40,694 nt of DNA from a virus: positions 1-40,694 of IMG/VR virus record IMGVR_UViG_3300033153_003406. One strand, 5' to 3'. Made by a program: the position numbers and the translations under genes. How positions within the stretch are numbered: the first letter of the stretch is position 1; the number at the start of each line of letters is the position of its first letter. Positions 5,983 to 11,780 of this stretch are shown here, piece after piece. The notes below the pieces were generated by a model. It saw only the letters and a list, made by a program, of their open reading frames with translations. It searched no databases and was not told where the DNA came from.

Positions 5983-7620
5983 TCATAATAATGGTTTAGG
6001 TGTCGCCTTTAATCTTGCTTCTGCTATTTTTACATACTCCTCTTCTTTTTCTATTCCTATAAAGGGTCTTCCTATTCTTTTTGCCGCAATTAAAGTTGTT
6101 CCACTTCCAGCAAATGGGTCAAGCACTATCCCTCCTGTTGGAGTTTTAGTTAGTAAGCATAGGTATTCCATTAGTTTTATGGGTTTTACCGTTGGGTGAT
6201 TGTTTTTATTATAGATATTTCTTTCATTTCCTGAACCTGTTTTAAAATTAGATTTTTCTCCACCTATTTTATCAAGTTCGGTCATCACCTTCTCCTCCAA
6301 CCCCTCACAACCCATATTCCTTTCTGCTTTACTTGCTTTTGCTACATAAAAGAAACGAGATGCTCCTCCCTTGTCGCCATAATTTAATTCAGGAGGATAA
6401 CGACTTTCTTTTAACCATTGATTTTTCATTTTAGGAAATTCGCTTCTATTTTTTCCACTACTCAACTCCCCACTCTGTTCATCTAACATTTTTGCTGCTT
6501 CTTCATCTAATATGATGTTTGCTGGGAAACGACCACCTGTTTTTACATTTTCAACCATTGTATTTTTCTTACCCAATTCACCCTGACAAAAAACTCTATC
6601 CCCAGTTTCTGTTTTACATCCTTTTTCAACTCTTAATTTAGGATTAGAAGCAACTGTTCCACCTTTTTCATACTCTATCCTCCCCCCATCTATATTCAAT
6701 CCTGATACTCCGTGTTTAAGGGCATTCTGGGCATAGCTTCCTTCGTTAGGTTTCATTGCTACTATTATTGGCTCATAAGCAGGTTTTAATCCGTGACTCT
6801 TATGTGAACCCCATTCTCGTACTTCTTGTGGAGTGTGTTGTTCGCAAAAAGCACAAGGTTTTCTATCTGATTGTTGCTTGGATTGTGGTCTATGTGATGA
6901 ACAACTTCTATCCTTTGGAGTATCCTGCCAAGTTTCTGTGCCATAACCAAACGGTGTTCCATTACATATCCATCTTTCCTTGCCATCTTCAACCACTTTT
7001 TCGGACATCTGACATACTTTACACCTTGATAATTCCCTTTTGGTCGTTTGTATATCAATCCTCCCTTCCAAGCTGGATTGTTCTTTCCCTTCGGAAATCT
7101 GTGTTTGTTTGGATAATCTCCTTTGAGTGGGTATGCTCTGTTCCGACAAGCTGTGCTGCAAAACTTCCCCTTGTTTATCTTTAGAGTTGATGGTCTGCGA
7201 TAAATTGGTTTCTGACACAAGTCGCAAGTTGTATTTGGTTTTCTGTTCGGCTTCTTCATACGCTTCCATATTACCACACTTACATTGTTTAATCAAGTTC
7301 TTTTTAATGTCTGTTGCTTTTGGAAATCCTGTGGAATACAACCACATAATACAATCTTTTAATATCCAACCTGCGTCTTCAATATTTACAGCCATTCTGT
7401 GTTGTGTTCTTGTTCCCGCAAAACAGAGTAATGTTGCTCCTGGTTTTGCTACTCTTAACATCTCTTTCCATGTTTCTACACTTGGGACATCATAATCCCA
7501 TTTCTTGCCCATAAACTCTAATCCATAAGGAGGATCGCAAAGAATAGTATCTATACAATTATCTGGAAATGTTCTCATAACTTCCACACAATCACCATTA
7601 TAAATCTTATTTACTTCCAT
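5983..7620 (-). CDS. DNA N6-adenine/N4-cytosine methyltransferase carrying an HNH insertion
   Basis: 545 residues. Motif IV DPPYG is at residues 29-33 and the SAM-binding FAGSGTT near 503-509, an order typical of beta-class phage methyltransferases. A conserved GLKPAYEPIIVAMKP segment follows about residue 280. Residues about 121-278 are unlike a methyltransferase: rich in Ser, Gln, Lys and Glu, with no domain. Exactly this stretch is covered in another frame by an HNH endonuclease gene (6786-7259). The host frame has no stop through the insert, so an enlarged but full-length enzyme can be made. A phage role in protecting DNA from restriction is inferred. Confidence 0.88.
   Translation of the reverse strand: MEVNKIYNGDCVEVMRTFPDNCIDTILCDPPYGLEFMGKKWDYDVPSVETWKEMLRVAKPGATLLCFAGTRTQHRMAVNIEDAGWILKDCIMWLYSTGFPKATDIKKNLIKQCKCGNMEAYEEAEQKTKYNLRLVSETNLSQTINSKDKQGEVLQHSLSEQSIPTQRRLSKQTQISEGKEQSSLEGRIDIQTTKRELSRCKVCQMSEKVVEDGKERWICNGTPFGYGTETWQDTPKDRSCSSHRPQSKQQSDRKPCAFCEQHTPQEVREWGSHKSHGLKPAYEPIIVAMKPNEGSYAQNALKHGVSGLNIDGGRIEYEKGGTVASNPKLRVEKGCKTETGDRVFCQGELGKKNTMVENVKTGGRFPANIILDEEAAKMLDEQSGELSSGKNRSEFPKMKNQWLKESRYPPELNYGDKGGASRFFYVAKASKAERNMGCEGLEEKVMTELDKIGGEKSNFKTGSGNERNIYNKNNHPTVKPIKLMEYLCLLTKTPTGGIVLDPFAGSGTTLIAAKRIGRPFIGIEKEEEYVKIAEARLKATPKPLL
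6786..7259 (-). CDS. HNH endonuclease nested inside the methyltransferase gene
   Basis: 157 residues from ATG 7259 (GTG at 7277 would add six). The N-terminus has a Cys4 zinc finger: C-x-x-C (CDLC) and C-x-x-x-C (CSTAC). The C-terminal domain reads YVMEHRLVMAQKLGR, then VVHHIDHNPSNNQIENLVLF, the signature of phage free-standing HNH nucleases. It lies wholly within 5983-7620 on the same strand in a different frame and stops just where methyltransferase homology resumes. Base composition is less AT-rich than its surroundings. It must be translated by internal initiation; no strong Shine-Dalgarno is seen. Probably a mobile homing-type endonuclease. Confidence 0.85.
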   Translation of the reverse strand: MKKPNRKPNTTCDLCQKPIYRRPSTLKINKGKFCSTACRNRAYPLKGDYPNKHRFPKGKNNPAWKGGLIYKRPKGNYQGVKYVRCPKKWLKMARKDGYVMEHRLVMAQKLGRILQRIEVVHHIDHNPSNNQIENLVLFANNTLHKKYENGVHIRVTD

Positions 7621-7772
7621 AAATTTTCAAAAGTTAGAGATTTTAATTTTTCTTCATTTAGGTGCATAGTGCTTCTTACTTGTTTATTTGATATATATCC
7701 AACAATTTTTTTATCAAGAGCAACTAATGCCATAAAATCAAAAAATGTTTCTAAACTTATTTCTTTTTCCAT
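7611..7772 (-). CDS. Small hypothetical protein coupled to the methyltransferase
   Basis: 53 residues beginning MEKEISLETFFDFMALVALD and ending in KSLTFENLWK. Its stop codon overlaps the methyltransferase ATG (the TAA lies at 7611-7613, the ATG at 7618-7620), so the two genes are translationally coupled. Mostly helical, unknown function. It follows the tRNA-like element and has a TAACTAATTA leader. Confidence 0.6.
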   Translation of the reverse strand: MEKEISLETFFDFMALVALDKKIVGYISNKQVRSTMHLNEEKLKSLTFENLWK

Positions 7773-7796
7773 AATATATATTTTAATTAGTTATTT

Positions 7797-7945
7797 ATGG
7801 GCAGGAGAGGATTTGCACCCCCCTTGTATTGCCTAAGCACTTACAACATTGGCTGAATTATCTATCCGTCATTCAATTCATTTAACTTGAGATAGCTAAA
7901 CAGACATGAGCCCTTGACGACATTCAAGCACCTTTGCCTGCCCAT
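7797..7945 (-). ncRNA. tRNA-like structured RNA with expanded anticodon arm
   Basis: Perfect 9-bp terminal stem (7797-7805 with 7937-7945). Read on the minus strand, the body GGGCAGG...CCTGCCC is 145 nt. The 3' side carries a T-arm-like hairpin: stem 7806-7810/7818-7822 with the 7-nt loop TGCAAAT. Going 5' there is a variable-arm-like stem (7824-7828/7842-7846), a GGCT/AGCC arm (7851-7854/7909-7912) with CTATC/GATAG inside, and a D-arm-like stem CTTGA/TCAAG (7913-7917/7924-7928). A normal tRNA is 73-95 nt; here the anticodon arm is about 62 nt. No CCA is encoded and no anticodon can be assigned. Confidence 0.6.
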
Positions 7946-7948
7946 GTA

Positions 7949-8206
7949 TTATTTTCCTTTAATGGCTATGTATAGTTTGATTGTTGCTTCCAAAGCTGAT
8001 TTGCCTTTAAACTCTTTTATATCACCACCCTCTCCACCAGTTGCTAACCAAATATCTGGATATTGATACCAAGATAAAGTTTCAAACTCCTTTCCTAATT
8101 CATCTAATACTTCTTCTAAAGAAGGTATTATTGTGGCATTTTTTAATTCTTGAGGATAGCCTGCTTCTTTAAGAGCCTTACATAATTTGTATGATGGTTT
8201 TTTCAT
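7949..8206 (-). CDS. Conserved phage hypothetical protein (KLCKxLKEAG type)
   Basis: 85 residues. Begins MKKPSYKLCKALKEAGYPQ and ends with GKSALEATIKLYIAIKGK, the layout of a widespread small phage protein of unknown role (an N-terminal L-C-K-x-L-K-x-A-G helix, a YIPxLxExL-like strand, and a C-terminal ALEAxxKLWLALK helix). An AACTAACTAA leader precedes the start. The tRNA-like element begins 3 bp after its stop. Confidence 0.65.
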   Translation of the reverse strand: MKKPSYKLCKALKEAGYPQELKNATIIPSLEEVLDELGKEFETLSWYQYPDIWLATGGEGGDIKEFKGKSALEATIKLYIAIKGK

Positions 8207-8251
8207 GTTCTTTTAGTTAGTTTATAATTCATAATTTTATTTGCCGACACC

Positions 8252-8464
8252 TTAACATAGGTTAAGTTTTTTAATTAATCTTTTAAGACATTTACTATAT
8301 TTTTTGGTGTCGCCATTAAAGTTATTCAAGTTAGTAAAACAGGGTTTAATTTTAATCTCTATATCAGTTGATAAATTAAAAGTATCTATTTCAGGATAAA
8401 TCAAACGATTATTCTCGGCAACTACGAAATTGTATAAAATCCTTTTTTCTAATTTAGTTAACAT
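8252..8464 (-). CDS. Small hypothetical early protein
   Basis: 70 residues, MLTKLEKRILYNFVVAENNR with a basic C-terminus (KCLKRLIKKLNLC). Its ATG overlaps the stop of the preceding 45-residue gene (ATGTTAA), indicating coupling. Both proteins end in the same four residues, NLC-type (INLC and LNLC), which may be chance. Function unknown. Confidence 0.5.
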   Translation of the reverse strand: MLTKLEKRILYNFVVAENNRLIYPEIDTFNLSTDIEIKIKPCFTNLNNFNGDTKKYSKCLKRLIKKLNLC

Positions 8465-8595
8465 AGGTTAATTAGATTCCCCAAATAATTAATATATGTT
8501 TTTAATTCTTTATTTGTTTTTTTATTAAAAACCCTTCCAGTATCAGTAATCTCGTATTTCTCAATAGCTTTTTTAAGTATATCTTCTTGTTTCAT
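8458..8595 (-). CDS. NUMOD/HNH N-terminal fragment
   Basis: 45 residues. The segment KYEITDTGRVFNKKTNKELK resembles the NUMOD4-like start of phage HNH endonucleases (YEISDxGRVxxxxTxKxLK), but the protein ends after YINYLGNLINLC with no HNH core. It is probably the remnant of a degraded homing endonuclease, or a domain kept for another use. It carries the AACTAACTAA leader and overlaps the next gene's start. Confidence 0.55.
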   Translation of the reverse strand: MKQEDILKKAIEKYEITDTGRVFNKKTNKELKTYINYLGNLINLC

Positions 8596-8605
8596 AGTTA
8601 TTTAG

Positions 8606-8950
8606 TTAGTTAATATCTTCAAAAGGAAATGGATATAGTCTTTTAGATCGCCTATAACTATCTATCTGACGCAAATCTTCATCTGAACAAAATTCACACC
8701 TTTGAGGAATATCATTTCCTGCTACTAAATAGCCGACCTTAATTTTGTTATCTTGCTTTCCTAAAAAACAATAATTACCATTGTAAGAATAATGTCTATT
8801 CCATGATAATTTATCAATATACTGAATAATCCATTGATAAGTCATTATTAAAGGTTTTACCTTACCTTCTTTAAAATCTCTAACTCCCTGTTGAAAGCGT
8901 TTTGATTTACTAAGTTTTTTATATGACTCTGTATTAATTTTTGTTAGCAT
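8606..8950 (-). CDS. Hypothetical protein downstream of the replication initiator
   Basis: 114 residues from ATG 8950, overlapping the initiator's 3' end by 17 bp; the longer frame to 8998 is less likely. The sequence has Tyr/Trp-rich beta-like strands in the middle (LSWNRHYSYNGNYCFLG) and one C-x-x-C (CEFC). No family recognised. Its position right after the initiator suggests a replication role, such as a helicase-loader-like factor; that is only inference. Confidence 0.55.
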   Translation of the reverse strand: MLTKINTESYKKLSKSKRFQQGVRDFKEGKVKPLIMTYQWIIQYIDKLSWNRHYSYNGNYCFLGKQDNKIKVGYLVAGNDIPQRCEFCSDEDLRQIDSYRRSKRLYPFPFEDIN

Positions 8951-9731
8951 AATCTTTGGCATAATCAGGTATTCGAACTTCCTCTTCATAATCTTCATCT
9001 ATATATTTGTGGACTGTTTCTAAAGTCCACTTTTTAAGATCAGATTCATTTTGGAGATAATCCATTACAGAAGAAATCTTATCATCTGAATAGCCAGTTA
9101 AGTTTTTAGATGGTCTAAGCTCTCGACGAAGCCCGGCCTGATACTGTTTTTTATTCACGAAACTAAATTCTTTATAAATCCAATAAAGAGCGATGATCTG
9201 AATATGGCGTTGTTTATCGCTCTTCATCGTTTCTAACTTCTTTTTAAAAGAAAATATCTCGTCGTCAGCTTTGCTGACAATAGTATTCTTTTCATTCTTT
9301 ACATTCTTTACATTCTTGTTTGTTTCAGTTTGTTTATAGTTTGTTTTCAGTTTGGTTTCAATATTGGTTTCAGTATTGGTTTCAGTTATTTTATCATTTC
9401 CTTGATATTTGTCCCAATTTAAGATAGAAATTATAGTATATTTGTTTTCAGTTTTGTATTCAATTTGGTTTTCAGCTTTTAGGACTTTTAAGAAAGTATT
9501 TACAGATCCTACTGCCCATCTCCATTTTTTAGAAAGTCCAAGTTGCGAAGTTAATAATTGTCCTTTTTTAATATCTATAACTTGTAGTTCAATCATTACT
9601 TTATTATCTTTATGATTAGCTAATAAAAGAATATCTAGCCACGCTTCTAACTTACTAAACCTTCTCTTTTTTTTCCAAAGAAAATTATCTTTTATCTTTC
9701 TATGAAGTTTTATGTATCCTTGATTTGACAT
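8934..9731 (-). CDS. DnaD/O-like replication initiator (replisome organiser)
   Basis: 265 residues. The N-terminal winged helix has the phage replisome-organiser pattern: GYIKLHRKIKDNFLWK, then LEAWLDILLLANHK, IKKGQLLTSQLGLSKKW and ISILNWDKYQ (residues 5-110). Residues about 115-150 form a Thr/Glu/Asn/Lys repeat linker encoded by short tandem DNA repeats. The C-terminal half is helical and DnaD-like. It is the first gene after the early promoter and a long structured leader. Such proteins melt the origin and load the host helicase; with no phage polymerase visible, host-dependent replication follows. Confidence 0.8.
   Translation of the reverse strand: MSNQGYIKLHRKIKDNFLWKKKRRFSKLEAWLDILLLANHKDNKVMIELQVIDIKKGQLLTSQLGLSKKWRWAVGSVNTFLKVLKAENQIEYKTENKYTIISILNWDKYQGNDKITETNTETNIETKLKTNYKQTETNKNVKNVKNEKNTIVSKADDEIFSFKKKLETMKSDKQRHIQIIALYWIYKEFSFVNKKQYQAGLRRELRPSKNLTGYSDDKISSVMDYLQNESDLKKWTLETVHKYIDEDYEEEVRIPDYAKDYANKN
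9293..9475. repeat. Iteron-like repeats inside the initiator gene, candidate origin
   Basis: Three tandem 12-bp units, TTGGTTTCA(A/G)T(A/T), occupy 9352-9387. Degenerate TTTGTTTTCAG words continue on both sides (9319-9350, 9440-9475), and CATTCTTTA recurs at 9293 and 9302 with a partial copy at 9311. A hairpin GTCAGC/GCTGAC sits nearby at 9263-9277. Repeats within an O-type initiator gene are where lambdoid origins lie. Confidence 0.5.
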
Positions 9732-9825
9732 TTTTTCATAGCAAATGAAACGCCCCCATTTCCGATGAAGGGCGTGGGGGCATAATTTAAGATCCTAAAT
9801 TATAAATTGAAATCCCTCCATCGGT
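9732..9825 (-). promoter_or_regulatory. Structured 5' leader of the replication initiator
   Basis: From the predicted start near 9825 the leader RNA contains CCGATGGAGGG (9814-9824), which can pair over 11 positions (one G-U) with CCCTTCATCGG (9762-9772). Between them is a 7-bp AU hairpin (9783-9789/9796-9802). A GC-rich stem, GCCCCCA/TGGGGGC (9775-9781/9752-9758), encloses the 3' partner in its loop. The two long helices either form a pseudoknot or exclude each other. The element ends about 20 nt before the ATG at 9731. Confidence 0.65.
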
Positions 9826-9831
9826 ATCTTC

Positions 9832-9860
9832 ATTCTATAACACCCGTCTAACCCTGTCAA
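9832..9860 (-). promoter_or_regulatory. Early promoter for the replication operon
   Basis: Minus-strand TTGACA (9855-9860), a 17-bp spacer, TAGAAT (9832-9837). The exact 14-bp word TCCACTTGACAGGG is shared with the promoter at 5914-5942. It lies just below the late-region terminator, marking the late/early boundary. Confidence 0.8.
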
Positions 9861-9864
9861 GTGG

Positions 9865-9903
9865 ATAAAAAAAGCCCCCAGGTTAATAAGGGCTTTCTTT
9901 TTT
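9865..9903 (-). terminator. Intrinsic terminator at the end of the lysis region
   Basis: Minus-strand stem AAAGCCC/GGGCTTT (9890-9896/9871-9877) with a 12-nt loop and a T-run complementary to 9866-9873. The plus strand also shows a T-rich tail, so it can work in both directions. It overlaps the stop of the 54-residue acidic gene. Confidence 0.85.
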
Positions 9904-10066
9904 ATTCTTCAGGAGTTTCCTCTCCTTTCTCTTCAGTTTCCTCGCTTTTGTCTGTCTCTTCTTGCGCTTCTTCTTCATTGGATTCTTCAGAAGATTCTTC
10001 TTCAGCTGGAGTTTCTAATCCACCAGCTTCAGGAGTTTCTTCTTCTTGGTTTACAATATTAAGCAT
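9902..10066 (-). CDS. Small, extremely acidic protein
   Basis: 54 residues, about half of them Glu, with interspersed Ser, Thr and Pro (MLNIVNQEEETPEAGG, then EEESSEES and EETPEE repeats). It is predicted disordered. It lies between the putative holin and the terminator at the end of the late operon, so it may belong to the lysis module or be a DNA mimic; neither can be shown. A plus-strand Ser-rich frame over the same bases is its shadow. Confidence 0.55.
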   Translation of the reverse strand: MLNIVNQEEETPEAGGLETPAEEESSEESNEEEAQEETDKSEETEEKGEETPEE

Positions 10067-10101
10067 AGTAATTATTATTTAATTTTTTGATAAACGACCA
10101 T

Positions 10102-10296
10102 TTATTCTCTTTTGTCTTTGAAATTTATCCTTTGGCTAACGCGAAACTGAATTGCCAAAAATGACAACAAAGCATCAAGGAAAAGAAGAACTTGTGGATG
10201 TAGATATTCTCTAATTCCTCCTACTCCATTGATAACAAAAAGAATTATAACCATCCATACAGTTCTACTTTTAAGAGCTTGTAATACCTTCTTCAT
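10102..10296 (-). CDS. Putative holin
   Basis: 64 residues. There are two hydrophobic stretches (about 10-30, VWMVIILFVINGVGGI, and 33-52, VLLFLDALLSFLAI) around a short turn, with a positively charged C-terminus. Size, topology and location next to the lytic transglycosylase fit a class II holin. A purine-rich GGAG precedes the ATG by 7 nt, one of the better ribosome sites in the window. Confidence 0.6.
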   Translation of the reverse strand: MKKVLQALKSRTVWMVIILFVINGVGGIREYLHPQVLLFLDALLSFLAIQFRVSQRINFKDKRE

Positions 10297-10394
10297 GTTT
10301 TTACTCCAAATCGTTTAGAAAGCAATTTAGAGCGACTAAAATTAATTATGTTTACTAACTTCGGCCTTTACTTATATTCTTTTTTAAAATACCA

Positions 10395-10826
10395 TTATTT
10401 TGACCAACAGGATTTTGATGGCGACCACCAATGTAATTTCCCATTCTTTACTGCTTCACAAAACTTCTTGGTAGCACACTCTGGATTAAAAGCACATTGA
10501 TCTGAAATCTCTGGATGCCAATAATCATTCCACATATAAAGTCCACGATCTACACTCCACGAAGGAGTATTGCCTTTCTTGTTAGTTGCTCTTGGATTAA
10601 ACCCACTTTCACATTGAGCGACTTGTAATGCTAACAATGGATCAACTCCATATTCTTCAGCAATCTTTGTTATAAGTTCTTGAATCTGTAATTTTTCTAT
10701 TTGAGTTTGTATTCCTAATATCTGACGAAGAAAATCTAAAGCTATTTGTAAAAGATTAATTTCTTTTTTTAATTCTTTTCTTCTTTCCTCTATTTTTAAT
10801 TGTTCTTCTGTTTTTTGTTTTTTCAT
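10395..10826 (-). CDS. Endolysin: SLT-like lytic transglycosylase
   Basis: 143 residues. After an N-terminal charged helix (1-50) comes a lysozyme-like SLT domain: EYGVDPLLALQVAQCESGFNP holds the catalytic Glu in ESGFNP (given in part), followed by DRGLYMWNDYWHPEISDQCAF, where WH and three Cys recur. The family cleaves the MurNAc-GlcNAc bond. No signal peptide, so a holin is expected to release it, and one is encoded just downstream. A virion-associated role in entry is possible, but the lysis position favours endolysin. Confidence 0.8.
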   Translation of the reverse strand: MKKQKTEEQLKIEERRKELKKEINLLQIALDFLRQILGIQTQIEKLQIQELITKIAEEYGVDPLLALQVAQCESGFNPRATNKKGNTPSWSVDRGLYMWNDYWHPEISDQCAFNPECATKKFCEAVKNGKLHWWSPSKSCWSK

Positions 10827-10844
10827 GGTTTTGTATTACCTAAT

Positions 10845-10980
10845 AAATAGATGAGAGGATAGGACAAATTGCTTTTATCCCGTAGGACAGCGTGTCTGGT
10901 TAAGACATGACTACCCTCTCATCTTTAAGGGACTTCTGTGTCCCACATGTGGAGCTTCTGCGACTCCTCATTTGTCCTTG
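10845..10980 (-). other. Dense cluster of inverted repeats between lysin and inserted genes
   Basis: A 74-nt element is closed by GATGAGAGG/CCTCTCATC (10850-10858/10915-10923) with internal hairpins. AGGACAAAT (10861-10869) can instead pair with ATTTGTCCT (10970-10978). GGGAC/GTCCC and the palindrome CCACATGTGG (10943-10952) follow. These alternative folds make a regulatory or mobile-element end plausible. It is not a canonical tRNA: I could find no anticodon or T arm. Confidence 0.5.
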
Positions 10981-11210
10981 AAAGAAACAGAAACAGACAC
11001 TTTCTTACCTAACACGAAGTCAGGTAAAAGTATAACCTTCAGTTGTCCGATTAGCTTAATCAAGCCGTCCAGACAAGTAATAGTAAAGTTTCTATGCTCT
11101 ACTATTATTTGAAGGTTCTTTCCTCTTTCTGTTGCTTTTTCCAAGAACTTCTTGAATTTCACTGCCTCCCATCGGAGGTCTTCAGAACTTCTCACTTCGG
11201 TCTTGTACAT
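10968..11210 (-). CDS. Hypothetical protein in a GC-richer insert
   Basis: 80 residues from ATG 11210, chosen because AGGAGG lies 6 nt upstream, the strongest Shine-Dalgarno in the window. The sequence starts MYKTEVRSSEDLRWEAVKFK and ends in beta-like LGKKVSVSVSFKDK. The same frame continues upstream without stop to 11318 and reads like natural protein there, so a longer product made by frameshifting from the 67-residue gene is possible. Composition is clearly less AT-rich than the neighbours, pointing to recent transfer. Function unknown. Confidence 0.6.
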   Translation of the reverse strand: MYKTEVRSSEDLRWEAVKFKKFLEKATERGKNLQIIVEHRNFTITCLDGLIKLIGQLKVILLPDFVLGKKVSVSVSFKDK

Positions 11211-11385
11211 GATTTCCTCCTGTCGGAACGGTAAATCGTTCCTTAATGTGTCTGTGTCTGTCTTTTCGTGGAAGCCGTCTATTAGAAAGCCGTAGGTATT
11301 CACATTTGCGTCTTGCAAAGCAATAGTGAATTACTTTGTTAGCAGGAAGAACTTTGTCCTTCCGAACACAAAACCCGACAATCAT
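11182..11385 (-). CDS. Hypothetical protein, possibly frameshifted N-terminal part
   Basis: 67 residues with a strong AAGGAG ribosome site 6 nt before the ATG. Residues 1-24 (MIVGFCVRKDKVLPANKVIH...) look normal, but the remainder is Arg/His-rich (RRLPRKDRHRHIKERF) and overlaps an alternative, more protein-like frame at 11318-11211. Either a real overlapping gene pair, a programmed +1 shift, or a one-base error splits one gene of about 140 residues. Confidence 0.45.
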   Translation of the reverse strand: MIVGFCVRKDKVLPANKVIHYCFARRKCEYLRLSNRRLPRKDRHRHIKERFTVPTGGNHVQDRSEKF

Positions 11386-11407
11386 CTGAAGCTCCTTTCT
11401 AAAAGAA

Positions 11408-11671
11408 CTAACGATTTATAAACTTTGAACCAAGTTTCTCGTATATGTCTGCGAAGACTTCATTAAGTTGTTGATTATTCTTAACAGTTTCTTCTTCGTG
11501 TTTTTGTGTCCATTTAATTAAAGTATCTAACTTTTGGTTTTGTAAAACTACTTCTTGTTTTACCTGACTCATTGGAATATAAATAGCTAAAACAGCACTT
11601 ATTACTATTCCTATAAGCCATATCTCTCTTTTAAGAAAAGTCCAGATTGTATTGTTGTTTTCTATTGACAT
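11408..11671 (-). CDS. Membrane-anchored coiled-coil protein (lysis-related?)
   Basis: 87 residues. After a short cytoplasmic start, residues 15-33 form one membrane segment (IWLIGIVISAVLAIYI), followed by a helical, heptad-containing external part (QVKQEVVLQNQKLDTLIKW). Layout resembles an i-spanin or haemolysin XhlA-type protein, and it sits in the lysis region. Its start codon overlaps the -35 box of the plus-strand promoter at 11665. Confidence 0.55.
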   Translation of the reverse strand: MSIENNNTIWTFLKREIWLIGIVISAVLAIYIPMSQVKQEVVLQNQKLDTLIKWTQKHEEETVKNNQQLNEVFADIYEKLGSKFINR

Positions 11672-11692
11672 TGATTTTTGATATTGTATAAT
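11665..11692 (+). promoter_or_regulatory. Plus-strand consensus promoter
   Basis: TTGACA (11665-11670), 16 bp, TATAAT (11687-11692): both hexamers match the sigma-70 consensus exactly. The start would fall at or just before ATG 11701, giving a nearly leaderless message. It points against all late transcription and would produce RNA antisense to the 598-residue virion gene. Confidence 0.7.
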
Positions 11693-11700
11693 TAAATAAT

Positions 11701-11778
11701 ATGATATTATCTATTATAATTACATTAATAGTTATTTGGATTATAGCTTGGTTTGTAAACAATGGTTGGCTCGTCTAA
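11701..11778 (+). CDS. 25-residue hydrophobic peptide, the only plus-strand gene
   Basis: Sequence begins MILSIIITLIVIWIIAWFVN and ends NGWLV: one membrane-spanning helix with an aromatic C-terminal edge. It follows a perfect consensus promoter with about 8 nt between the -10 box and ATG, and stops 3 bp before the convergent virion gene. Size and hydrophobicity resemble small toxic or superinfection-exclusion membrane peptides. No Shine-Dalgarno is present, so coding status is uncertain. Confidence 0.45.
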   Translation: MILSIIITLIVIWIIAWFVNNGWLV

Positions 11779-11780
11779 CA

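Noticed and set aside
6756-7184. Plus-strand 142-residue frame in the methyltransferase
   Set aside because: No domain; arises from the less AT-rich HNH insert.
9861-10082. Plus-strand Ser-rich 73-residue frame
   Set aside because: Shadow of the acidic minus-strand gene at 9902-10066; it starts in the terminator.
10850-10923. 74-nt inverted-repeat element as a tRNA
   Set aside because: Length and acceptor-like stem fit, but no 5-7-5 anticodon arm or T loop can be drawn on either strand.
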